A stretch of DNA of 64,000 nucleotides from Mucilaginibacter boryungensis (GCF_015221995.1 NZ_JADFFM010000001.1:992001-1056000), one strand, 5' to 3'. Shown: positions 34,362 to 42,015, counted from the first letter of the stretch. A program made the numbers and translations. Notes: generated from the letters alone by a model not told the origin.

Positions 34362-34410
34362 GAACTGCATCAGCAGCCTGATCAAACATTAAAGGTTTGT
34401 TAAACCTTTT
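34326..34410 (+). promoter_or_regulatory. Candidate transcription attenuator of arginine operon
   Basis: Three consecutive hairpins. The first (34326-34340, CCTTC/GAAGG) covers the leader arginine codons. The second (34356-34387, GTTTGA/TCAAAC with inner CTGC/GCAG) starts on the leader stop codon. The third (34391-34409, AAAGGTTT/AAACCTTT plus T) is terminator-like. The layout suits arginine-dependent attenuation; mutually exclusive folds were not computed. Confidence 0.4.
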
Positions 34411-34479
34411 CCCACAAAAACCATTCAATTAATAGGGGCCGTAAGGTCAGATAATTTAACGGTAGTTTCTATTTCACTA

Positions 34480-35139
34480 ATGACAATACAAGATTTTGAT
34501 ATAAAGGTAGCCTCGGCACAAGATGTTGATTACGCCGCACAGATATGCGACGAAATGGCCGAATCGGCAAAAGCACGGGGTACCGGGATTGCGCAACGCT
34601 CGCCCGAATATGTGGCTAACAAAATGCTGGAAGGGAAGGCTGTTATAGCCCTGCATAAAAACGGTACCTGGGCCGGCTTTTGCTATATTGAAACCTGGAG
34701 CCACGGCGATTTTGTGGCCAATTCAGGCTTAATTGTAAACCCCGAATTCAGGAAAGTAGGCTTAGCCAAAGCCATCAAGCAAAAGATATTCGAACTATCA
34801 CGTAAAAAATACCCTGATGCCAAAATCTTCGGTTTAACTACCGGTTTGGCTGTAATGAAAATAAATTCAGAGTTAGGCTACGAACCTGTTACCTACAGCG
34901 AACTTACCCAGGATGAAGCCTTTTGGCAAGGTTGCAAAAGCTGCGTTAACTATGATATCCTTACTGCCAAGGGGCGCAAGAACTGCATGTGTACCGCTAT
35001 GCTTTTCGACCCGGCTGAGAAAGCAAAGGAACAAGAGAATAAAATGAAGCAAATTACGCACAAGGCCACCTTGTTGGAGCGTATAGAGAATGCTTTGAAA
35101 AGGTCAACTAAATTGATTGTTGCTCATAACCGTTTTTAA
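34480..35139 (+). CDS. GNAT-family N-acetyltransferase, probable first enzyme of arginine synthesis
   Basis: 219 residues. A GNAT fold with the acetyl-CoA loop in VNPEFRKVGLAKAIKQKI (R-x-x-G-x-A) and a C-terminal cysteine-rich stretch (WQGCKSCVNYD ... KNCMCTAM) that could bind metal. It starts the cluster GNAT-argG-cupin-argC-argD-argF', 23 bases before argG, so an N-acetyl- or N-succinylglutamate synthase role (ArgA-like) is inferred from position. It is unrelated in sequence to classical two-domain ArgA, since it lacks the amino acid kinase domain. Confidence 0.75.
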   Translation: MTIQDFDIKVASAQDVDYAAQICDEMAESAKARGTGIAQRSPEYVANKMLEGKAVIALHKNGTWAGFCYIETWSHGDFVANSGLIVNPEFRKVGLAKAIKQKIFELSRKKYPDAKIFGLTTGLAVMKINSELGYEPVTYSELTQDEAFWQGCKSCVNYDILTAKGRKNCMCTAMLFDPAEKAKEQENKMKQITHKATLLERIENALKRSTKLIVAHNRF

Positions 35140-35162
35140 TATCCTTATATCTATCAATACAA

Positions 35163-36353
35163 ATGAAAAAAAAGAAAGTAGTATTAGCCTATAGTGGCGG
35201 ATTAGATACCTCGTTTTGCTGTATTTATTTAACCCGCGATTTGGGTATGGAAGTACATTCGGTAATTGTAAATACCGGTGGTTTTAGCGATGAGGAATTA
35301 AAAAAGGTGGAACAACGCGCTTACGAAATGGGCGTAACCAGTCACCACGTGGTTGATGAGACCGAAAACTTTTACAACACTTGCGTGCGTTTCCTTATTT
35401 ATGGTAATGTCCTCAAAAATAATACCTATCCGCTTTCGGTAAGTGCCGAGCGTGTTAGCCAGGCTACCGCTATTGCCAACTACGCTAAAGAGATTGGTGC
35501 CGAAGCCGTTGCCCACGGAAGCACCGGCGCCGGTAACGACCAGGTTAGGTTTGATATGATCTTCAACATCCTGGTGCCCGAGGTTAAAATAATTACCCCT
35601 ATACGAGATTTGAAACTAAGCCGCGAAGAAGAAATTGAATACTTGAAAAAGCACGGGGTTGAAATGAACTTCGAAAAAGCTAAATACTCTATCAATAAAG
35701 GCATTTGGGGTACATCAGTTGGCGGTAAGGAAACCCTGACATCAAACTTAGGTTTACCTGAGGATGCCTGGCCTACGCCAATGACCGAAACCGGCAGCCG
35801 CGATATTGAACTTACCTTTGAAAAAGGTGAATTGGTAGCTATTGATGGTACGAAGTACGATCATCCTACTAAAGCTATACAAGCCTTGCAAGCTATTGCT
35901 CAGCCTTATGGCATAGGCCGGGACATCCACGTAGGCGATACCATCATTGGCATTAAAGGCCGTGTGGGTTTTGAAGCTGCCGCACCAATGGTAATTATCA
36001 AAGCGCATCATACTTTAGAGAAGCATGTGTTAACCAAATGGCAGTTAAGCTGGAAAGATCAATTGGCATCTTTCTACGGCAACTGGCTGCACGAAGGTCA
36101 ATTCCACGACCCGATTATGCGCAATATAGAAGCGTTCCTTACTGATACCCAGGATAAAGTGAGCGGCAAAGTGTTTGTGCAATTGAACCCCTACAGGTTC
36201 CAGGTGGTGGGCATTGAATCAGACCATGATTTGATGAGCAACAAATTTGGCAGCTACGGCGAAATGAACAATGCCTGGAGCGGCGAAGATGTAAAAGGCT
36301 TCTCAAAAATATTTGGTAACCAGGTAATGATCTACCATAAAGTAAATAGTTAA
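35163..36353 (+). CDS. argG: Argininosuccinate synthase
   Basis: 396 residues, normal length. The N-terminal ATP pyrophosphatase loop is AYSGGLDTSFCCIYL, followed by STGAGNDQVRFD and KYSINKGIWGTSVGGKE. It joins citrulline and aspartate with ATP to make argininosuccinate in arginine synthesis. The start is 23 bases after the GNAT gene and the stop is 4 bases before the cupin gene, so it is mid-operon. argH, which performs the next step, is not in this window. Confidence 0.96.
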   Translation: MKKKKVVLAYSGGLDTSFCCIYLTRDLGMEVHSVIVNTGGFSDEELKKVEQRAYEMGVTSHHVVDETENFYNTCVRFLIYGNVLKNNTYPLSVSAERVSQATAIANYAKEIGAEAVAHGSTGAGNDQVRFDMIFNILVPEVKIITPIRDLKLSREEEIEYLKKHGVEMNFEKAKYSINKGIWGTSVGGKETLTSNLGLPEDAWPTPMTETGSRDIELTFEKGELVAIDGTKYDHPTKAIQALQAIAQPYGIGRDIHVGDTIIGIKGRVGFEAAAPMVIIKAHHTLEKHVLTKWQLSWKDQLASFYGNWLHEGQFHDPIMRNIEAFLTDTQDKVSGKVFVQLNPYRFQVVGIESDHDLMSNKFGSYGEMNNAWSGEDVKGFSKIFGNQVMIYHKVNS

Positions 36354-36357
36354 AACC

Positions 36358-36717
36358 ATGGCTGCACCGGTATATTCAAAAGATGATTGCATACAACATT
36401 ACGAATGGGGCAATGGCTGCCATGGCTGGACGTTTGTGGATACCGATGAACTGTCTGTTAAGCAGGAGCTAATGCCACCCAGCGCGTCGGAAGAATTGCA
36501 TTACCACGCTAAGGCTACGCAGTTTTTCTTTATACTGAAAGGCAGTGCCATTTTTTATATAGACGGCCAGATTAAAATATTAACCGAACATCAGGGTATC
36601 GAAATTCAACCGGGTCAACAGCATCGTATCAGCAATCACAGCGAAGCCGACCTTGAATTTATGTTATACTCGCATCCATCAACCAAGCATGACAGGATCA
36701 ACATCGAACAAAATTAA
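36358..36717 (+). CDS. Cupin-domain protein in arginine operon
   Basis: 119 residues, a single cupin barrel: HYEWGNGCHGWTFVDTDELSVKQELMPPSASEELHYHAKATQFFFILKG (metal-site histidines in ELHYHAKATQ) and GIEIQPGQQHRISNHSEADLEFMLYSHPSTKHD. It starts 4 bases after argG and overlaps the 5' end of argC by 29 bases, so it is tightly coupled to both. Its substrate is unknown; a regulatory or accessory role in arginine metabolism is inferred only from context. Confidence 0.85.
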   Translation: MAAPVYSKDDCIQHYEWGNGCHGWTFVDTDELSVKQELMPPSASEELHYHAKATQFFFILKGSAIFYIDGQIKILTEHQGIEIQPGQQHRISNHSEADLEFMLYSHPSTKHDRINIEQN

Positions 36718-37723
36718 GGCAGGCATTATTGGCGGGGCTGGTTACACCGGCGGTGAAATGCTGCGGATATTGGTGAACCACCCTAATGTGGATATTACTT
36801 TTGTAAACAGCAGCAGCAATGCTGGTAATTACATTTACGATGTACATACCGACCTGCTTGGTGATACCGACCTGAAATTCACCGGCGAACTATCAACCGA
36901 TATTGATGTGTTGTTTTTATGCGTTGGTCACGGCGATGCGAAGAAATTCCTGGAGGCCAATGCTATCCCAGACACGGTAAAAATTATCGACCTGAGCCAG
37001 GATTTCAGGTTGAAATCTAAAGCCCAAAGCCTAAAGTCTGAAGCCACCGCGACTTTCGATTTAGGGCTTTCGACTAAAAACTTCACCTACGGTTTGCCGG
37101 AATTAAACCGGGATGCTATTAAATCGGCACAGAACATAGCTAACCCAGGCTGTTTTGCCACATGTTTGGAATTAGGCTTATTGCCTTTGGCCAGCCAGCA
37201 ACTGCTAAACAGCGAAGTACATATTACGGCTACCACAGGTTCAACAGGTGCTGGGCAAAAAGCTACAGCCACCACCCATTTTACCTGGAGGAATGATAAC
37301 CTATCGGTTTATAAGGTGTTCGATCACCAGCATTTGAACGAGATAGGCGAATCGCTTAGCCAGCTTCAACCTAACCCTGCACCTATCAACTTTGTTCCGT
37401 ACCGCGGTGATTATACCCGAGGCATCATTGCCTCGATATACACAGAAAGCGAGCTGACGGAGCAGGAGGCGCTGCAGCTTTACCAGGACTATTATGCAGG
37501 GCACCCGTTCACACATGTCACCAACCGTGATATTGATTTGAAACAGGTAGTAAATACCAATAAATGCTTTATCCAGGTGAAAAAGCACGGTAATAAAATA
37601 TTTATTGTAAGCATAATAGATAACCTGCTGAAAGGCGCATCGGGCCAGGCGGTGCAGAACATGAATTTGATGTTTGGCTTTGAGGAAACAGCCGGCCTTA
37701 AACTAAAAGCTAACGCATTTTAA
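36689..37723 (+). CDS. argC: N-acetyl-gamma-glutamyl-phosphate reductase
   Basis: 344 residues from ATG 36689 (MTGSTSNKIKAGIIGGAGYTGGE); the frame extends further upstream but this start gives the normal N-terminus. The NADP-binding GGAGYTGGE and the catalytic cysteine motif NPGCFAT are present, with the C-terminal FVPYRGDYTRGI. It reduces N-acylglutamyl phosphate to the semialdehyde. Between IDLSQDFRLKS and NFTYGLPELNR the chain holds about 20 extra residues (KAQSLKSEATATFDLGLSTK) encoded by an imperfect palindrome (see repeat at 37019). Confidence 0.95.
   Translation: MTGSTSNKIKAGIIGGAGYTGGEMLRILVNHPNVDITFVNSSSNAGNYIYDVHTDLLGDTDLKFTGELSTDIDVLFLCVGHGDAKKFLEANAIPDTVKIIDLSQDFRLKSKAQSLKSEATATFDLGLSTKNFTYGLPELNRDAIKSAQNIANPGCFATCLELGLLPLASQQLLNSEVHITATTGSTGAGQKATATTHFTWRNDNLSVYKVFDHQHLNEIGESLSQLQPNPAPINFVPYRGDYTRGIIASIYTESELTEQEALQLYQDYYAGHPFTHVTNRDIDLKQVVNTNKCFIQVKKHGNKIFIVSIIDNLLKGASGQAVQNMNLMFGFEETAGLKLKANAF
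37019..37070. repeat. Palindromic element inserted in frame within argC
   Basis: Arms AAAGCCCAAAGCCTAAAGTC (37019-37038) and GACTTTCGATTTAGGGCTTT (37051-37070) pair at 15 of 20 positions, including perfect 7-base outer and 6-base inner ends. The wording resembles the intergenic AAAGCCTAAAGC repeat at about 48775. The reading frame is kept open across it. Confidence 0.55.
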
Positions 37724-37732
37724 CACCCAGCA

Positions 37733-37824
37733 CGTCATTGCGAGGAGCGATAGCGACGTGGCAATCCCAAGCAGGCAGAGCCGCTCTGCTTATCGGGGAT
37801 CGCCACACTTCGTTCGCGATGACG
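37733..37824. repeat. Interspersed palindromic repeat, family A, between argC and argD
   Basis: It begins CGTCATTGCGAGGAGCGATA and ends CGTTCGCGATGACG, with a central stem GCAGAGCCGCTCTGC. It is wholly inside the arginine operon, 10 bases after the argC stop. Confidence 0.85.
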
Positions 37825-37842
37825 GGTTAATTGAAATAAAAA

Positions 37843-38973
37843 ATGAAATTATTCGACGTATATCCTATAAACAATATAAATATCACCAAAGGCGTAGGCA
37901 GCCTGGTTTTTGATGATAAAGGGCAGGAATATCTTGACCTGTACGGTGGCCATGCCGTTATTTCCATCGGTCACACTAACCCGCACTATGTAAAACGGTT
38001 GGAAGACCAGTTGCACCAGATAGGTTTTTACTCAAACTCTATTGAGATACCCTTGCAAAAGCAATTGGCTGAAAAATTGGGCCAGGTAAGCGGTAAGCAA
38101 GATTATCAATTGTTCCTGGTAAACTCTGGTGCCGAGGCGAACGAGAACGCGCTGAAGCTGGCATCGTTTTACAACGGCAAAAAAAAAATTATAGCCTTTA
38201 AAGGCGCTTTCCATGGGCGTACATCATTGGCAGTTGCGGCTACCGATAACCCTAAAATTGTAGCGCCGGTTAATGAAACCGATAATGTGACATTTTTGCC
38301 CTGGGCGGATGAAGCTGCTTTAGAACAGGCTTTTAAAGATCACGCGAACGAAATATCATCGGTTATAATCGAAGGCATACAGGGGGTAGGCGGCATACAG
38401 GTAGCGCCGGTGAGCTTCCTTCAAAAGATCAGAACGCTTTGCGACGCGCACAACGCTGTATTTATTGCCGATTCGGTGCAGTGCGGTTACGGCCGTACAG
38501 GCAAATTCTACTCGCACGATTTTGCCGGTATCGATGCCGATATTTATAGCATGGCTAAAGGTATGGGCAATGGTTTCCCTATCGGGGCCATCAGTATATC
38601 GCCGAAGATCCAACCGGCTTATGGTATGTTAGGTACAACCTTTGGCGGCAACCATTTGGCTTGCGCCGCGGCATTAGCTGTGTTGGAGGTAATGGATCGG
38701 GATAACCTGATGCAAAACGTTGCCGAAGTTGGTGCATACCTGATTGATGAACTGAAAAAGTTTAAGCAGGTGAAAGAAGTACGCGGACGCGGCCTGATGA
38801 TCGGTATCGATTTGCCGGCTGAGCTATCGGACGTGAAAAAGAACCTGTTGTTCAAGCACCATATATTTACCGGCGAGGCTAAGCCAAACGTTATCCGTTT
38901 GCTGCCAGCGCTAAATTTAACCAAAGCACATGCTGATCGTTTCCTTGAAGCGTTTAGCAAAGAAGTAAATTAA
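37843..38973 (+). CDS. argD: Acyl-ornithine / acetylornithine aminotransferase
   Basis: 376 residues, class III PLP-dependent aminotransferase. LFLVNSGAEANENALKLA is the phosphate-binding region, FIADSVQCGYGRTGKF the cofactor aspartate region, and YSMAKGMGNGFPIGA contains the Schiff-base lysine. It converts the N-acylglutamate semialdehyde from ArgC into N-acylornithine for ArgF'. It lies 119 bases after argC with a family A palindrome between, and 131 bases before argF' with a family B palindrome between. Confidence 0.93.
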   Translation: MKLFDVYPINNINITKGVGSLVFDDKGQEYLDLYGGHAVISIGHTNPHYVKRLEDQLHQIGFYSNSIEIPLQKQLAEKLGQVSGKQDYQLFLVNSGAEANENALKLASFYNGKKKIIAFKGAFHGRTSLAVAATDNPKIVAPVNETDNVTFLPWADEAALEQAFKDHANEISSVIIEGIQGVGGIQVAPVSFLQKIRTLCDAHNAVFIADSVQCGYGRTGKFYSHDFAGIDADIYSMAKGMGNGFPIGAISISPKIQPAYGMLGTTFGGNHLACAAALAVLEVMDRDNLMQNVAEVGAYLIDELKKFKQVKEVRGRGLMIGIDLPAELSDVKKNLLFKHHIFTGEAKPNVIRLLPALNLTKAHADRFLEAFSKEVN

Positions 38974-38988
38974 AGGCAATAATAAACG

Positions 38989-39073
38989 TGTCATTTCGAC
39001 CAACGGGAGAAATCTTCTACGTGCGATTGGTAGGGTTTAGAAGATTTCTCCTCGTACCTCGTTCGAAATGACA
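38989..39073. repeat. Interspersed palindromic repeat, family B, between argD and argF'
   Basis: Ends TGTCATTTCGA and TCGAAATGACA; inner GGAGAAATCTTCTA and TTAGAAGATTTCTCC arms. It is the second palindrome within the arginine operon. Confidence 0.85.
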
Positions 39074-39104
39074 TAGTTTATTAATATCACAATAAAGGGC
39101 TCAT

Positions 39105-40052
39105 ATGAAACTATTTTCTTCTGTTAACGATGTTACCGACATCAACGCACTGGCTGTTGAAGCTTTAAAACTAAAAGCTGATCCATATGCTTTTCAGCAT
39201 CTGGGTAAAAACAAAACTTTGGTATTGGTTTTCCTTAATCCAAGTTTGCGTACCCGTTTAAGTACTCAAAAAGCTGCCATGAATTTAGGTATGGATGTGA
39301 TGGTGTTGAACATCGACAAAGAAGGCTGGGCGTTAGAGCTGCGCGATAACGTAGTGATGAACGGTACCACGGTCGAACATATCCGCGAAGCGGCAGGCGT
39401 AATGGGGCAATATGCCGATATTATAGGTCTGCGTTCGTTTCCCGGCTTGAAAGACCGCGACGAAGATTATAGCGAAATGGTATTTAACAAGTTTGTGCAG
39501 TTTTGCGGGAAACCCGTGGTTAGTCTTGAATCGGCTACTCGCCACCCGCTGCAAAGCCTGGCAGATCTGGTAACTATTACCGAACTAAAAACCCGCCCGC
39601 GCCCTAAAGTGGTGTTAACCTGGGCGCCGCATGTCAAGGCCTTGCCCCAAGCTGTACCAAATTCCTTTGCCGAATGGATGTGCAAAGCCGATGTTGATTT
39701 TACCATTGCGCACCCCAAAGGTTACGAACTTTCAGGAGAATTTACACAGGGAGCCACCATTACCCATAACCAGCAGGCAGCCTTGGCCGATGCGGATTTT
39801 GTATATGTAAAGAACTGGTCGGCATACGAACCTTATGGACAAATGCCTGCTGTTACTGAAAACTGGTTACTAACTAACGACAGCTTGAAAAATACCAACA
39901 ATGCTAAAGTAATGCACTGCTTGCCTGTGCGCCGTAACCTGGAATTAAGTGACGAGATATTGGACGGGCCACACTCGGTAGTAGTACACGAAGCGGGCAA
40001 CCGCGTTTGGGCTGCGCAGGCCGTGTTGAAACAGATGCTGGAGAGTTTATAA
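39105..40052 (+). CDS. argF': N-acetyl- or N-succinylornithine carbamoyltransferase
   Basis: 315 residues. The carbamoyl phosphate loop is FLNPSLRTRLSTQKAAMNLG, with SLESATRHPLQSLADLVTI and MHCLPVRRN near the C-terminus; the latter and the 70s loop place it with the Bacteroidota/Xanthomonas transcarbamylases that act on acylated ornithine rather than ornithine. At the position described as deciding acetyl (Glu92 in Xanthomonas) versus succinyl (Pro90 in B. fragilis) substrate this protein has Val90 (TTVEH), so the acyl group is uncertain. It is the last gene of the cluster and is followed by hairpins. Confidence 0.9.
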   Translation: MKLFSSVNDVTDINALAVEALKLKADPYAFQHLGKNKTLVLVFLNPSLRTRLSTQKAAMNLGMDVMVLNIDKEGWALELRDNVVMNGTTVEHIREAAGVMGQYADIIGLRSFPGLKDRDEDYSEMVFNKFVQFCGKPVVSLESATRHPLQSLADLVTITELKTRPRPKVVLTWAPHVKALPQAVPNSFAEWMCKADVDFTIAHPKGYELSGEFTQGATITHNQQAALADADFVYVKNWSAYEPYGQMPAVTENWLLTNDSLKNTNNAKVMHCLPVRRNLELSDEILDGPHSVVVHEAGNRVWAAQAVLKQMLESL

Positions 40053-40070
40053 GAAATAAATACTACTGCC

Positions 40071-40094
40071 AGTTCAAGCGTCTACGCTTGAACT
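40071..40094. repeat. Perfect palindrome sharing AAGCGT core with next terminator
   Basis: AGTTCAAGCGT and ACGCTTGAACT are perfect 11-base arms around CT. The core AAGCGTnnACGCTT is repeated in the hairpin 3 bases downstream. Confidence 0.75.
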
Positions 40095-40096
40095 AT

Positions 40097-40128
40097 AAAA
40101 AATGTAAGCGTCCACGCTTACATTTTTT
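40097..40128 (+). terminator. Terminator of arginine operon
   Basis: Perfect 15-base arms AAAAAATGTAAGCGT (40097-40111) and ACGCTTACATTTTTT (40114-40128) around CC, with T-run; it begins 45 bases after the argF' stop. Being symmetrical it could also serve the convergent ClC gene. Confidence 0.8.
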
Positions 40129-40279
40129 GTTTTCGGGAGCGAGGAAGCTCCTATAAGTATTTCAGTCAAGCATTATGTTTATGAAGAGCCTCTTCGTTAT
40201 GCCGAACTTGTTGCGGTGTCCCATAATGCAAACTGGAAATGCAAATGAGACCCGAAACCAGTCCGGCGTAACGTTGTAT

Positions 40280-41983
40280 TTACTTATCTGACTTATTTAA
40301 TAGCTGCTTACTCAATATCATCATTTTAAGCCGGCGGCGTTTTAACGATAGGTTGGTATAAGCATATTCGTTTTCTTCTGTCAGGGTTTTATAGCTTTTC
40401 AGGATGTCTTTATAGGTTAACGTACCGGTTAGTTGCCGGGTTTTAGCATCCACAACCTGCAATATTTCCGAATCGGTTTTGGCCATTAGCTCAACAGCTT
40501 TACGTAGGGTATCGGTGGTTTTTACCTGGTGCTTTAAGTTAGTGCCGCCCAAAATAGCATTGGTTTCCATTACTTCGGCTACTTTTATTTTTTGTAATGG
40601 GTCTGCCTCGTAAGTATCGGGCGTATAAACCCCGCGACGGGCAATTTTTTCTGTCATAATGGTATTTTCCATCAGGAAGAAAGAAACCAGGTATGATCCT
40701 GTACAAGCGCCCAGCAGCGGCAATAAAGCATGCGATTGCATAGTAGCTTCCAGGGCGAAGGTAATGCTTGTCAGATAAGCCCGTGACGCACCGGCAAACA
40801 TAGCCGACATACCTATTAGTGCCGACATAGGAATACTTAACCCGCAATCAGGGAAGAAACCTAATATAACAGTACCAATAACCGCCCCGGATGCCCCGCC
40901 GATAGTAAGCAATGGCGCCAGTGTACCGCCCGATGTGCCGCTGCCCAGAGCTATAGCCCACGATAGGAATTTAAAAAAGCATAAGGTAAGTATCAGCGTA
41001 AGCGGCCATTTGCCTGAAAGTACGCCGGTAATATTATCATAGCCTACCCCCAGCGTATGTGGCGCAAAGTACCCGATAATCCCTACCGCTAAACCGCCTA
41101 TTGCCGGCCACCACATCCAATGGATAGGCAGGTGTTCAAACATATCTTCTATCCAGTACACTATTTTAGTTAATCCCATGGCTAAAAAGCCGGTAACAAT
41201 GCCAATACAGCTATAAATAGCCAGCGCCTGGTTGGATGGTATAGCTACATTGGGCATCGGGAACACGGCACCGGTATCGAACAATAAATGGTGTCCCGCA
41301 GCGCCTGTAATACAGGCCAGCGCTACAGGAAGTATAGACCAGGGTGAAAACTCGAACAACAGCAGTTCTATCGCTAAAAATACCGCGGCTATGGGCGTGC
41401 CAAATATAGCCGACATACCTGCAGTTGCTCCCGCAGCCAGTATTACCTTACGCTCGTTCGCGGTAATTTTAAATAGTTGCCCAATGGTCGACCCTAACGC
41501 GCCACCGGTGGCTATAATAGGTCCCTCAGCGCCAAACGGGCCGCCGGTACCAATTGCAATAGCCGATGATATGGGTTTAAGAAAAGTAATAGCAGGTTTG
41601 ATGGTGCTTTTATTAGTGAGTATCTGCTCCATAGCCTCGGGAATGCCATGGCCACGGATGGCTTTAGAACCATACAAGGCCATTAACCCCACCAGCACAC
41701 CGCCAATTGCCGGAATAATGATAACCCAATACCCCAAATGGTTATTTGCCGGGCTGTGAAATGCCAGATTAAAGCTACCGAAAAAAGAAATATTGGTAAC
41801 CAGGTTTATTAAACTGACAAGCACTTTAGCAATGAAACTAATAGCAATAGCAACAGCTACAGATATTATGGACACGCGCAATAATCTTTTGCGTTGTATA
41901 TAGCGGCGGTCGGAGTCATCGGGCATTTGAGAAGCTAATATTGGAGAAACAGGTATGGTGTTCTGGGGTTTTGATGTTTTCAT
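40280..41983 (-). CDS. ClC-family chloride channel/transporter with C-terminal CBS region
   Basis: 567 residues from ATG 41983 (MKTSKPQN), a start supported by a -7 box just upstream. The ClC core shows RGHGIPEAM, the gating-glutamate motif GAEGPIIATGG and the GSGTSGGTLAPLLTIGG signature. Residues about 440-567 form a CBS-type regulatory region (VAEVMETNAILGG ... EILQVVDAKTRQLTGTLTYKDILK). At the E. coli Glu203 proton-relay site the text reads AIELLLFEF, placing Leu where antiporters have the second Glu, which suggests channel-like or altered coupling. It is convergent with the arginine operon. Confidence 0.88.
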   Translation of the reverse strand: MKTSKPQNTIPVSPILASQMPDDSDRRYIQRKRLLRVSIISVAVAIAISFIAKVLVSLINLVTNISFFGSFNLAFHSPANNHLGYWVIIIPAIGGVLVGLMALYGSKAIRGHGIPEAMEQILTNKSTIKPAITFLKPISSAIAIGTGGPFGAEGPIIATGGALGSTIGQLFKITANERKVILAAGATAGMSAIFGTPIAAVFLAIELLLFEFSPWSILPVALACITGAAGHHLLFDTGAVFPMPNVAIPSNQALAIYSCIGIVTGFLAMGLTKIVYWIEDMFEHLPIHWMWWPAIGGLAVGIIGYFAPHTLGVGYDNITGVLSGKWPLTLILTLCFFKFLSWAIALGSGTSGGTLAPLLTIGGASGAVIGTVILGFFPDCGLSIPMSALIGMSAMFAGASRAYLTSITFALEATMQSHALLPLLGACTGSYLVSFFLMENTIMTEKIARRGVYTPDTYEADPLQKIKVAEVMETNAILGGTNLKHQVKTTDTLRKAVELMAKTDSEILQVVDAKTRQLTGTLTYKDILKSYKTLTEENEYAYTNLSLKRRRLKMMILSKQLLNKSDK

Positions 41984-42006
41984 TAAAAATGTGGATGGAT
42001 AATGTC

Positions 42007-42015
42007 GCAAATTTA
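42007..42015 (-). promoter_or_regulatory. -7 box for ClC gene
   Basis: On the minus strand TAAATTTGC is an exact TAnnTTTGC, 23 bases before the ATG at 41983. Confidence 0.55.

Noticed and set aside
40071-40128. CRISPR-like repeats
   Set aside because: Two hairpins share a core but there is no regular repeat-spacer pattern and no cas genes.
41232-41759. 175-codon open frame antisense to the ClC gene
   Set aside because: A shadow of the hydrophobic transmembrane codons on the other strand; low-complexity Ala/Ile/Pro composition and no family match.
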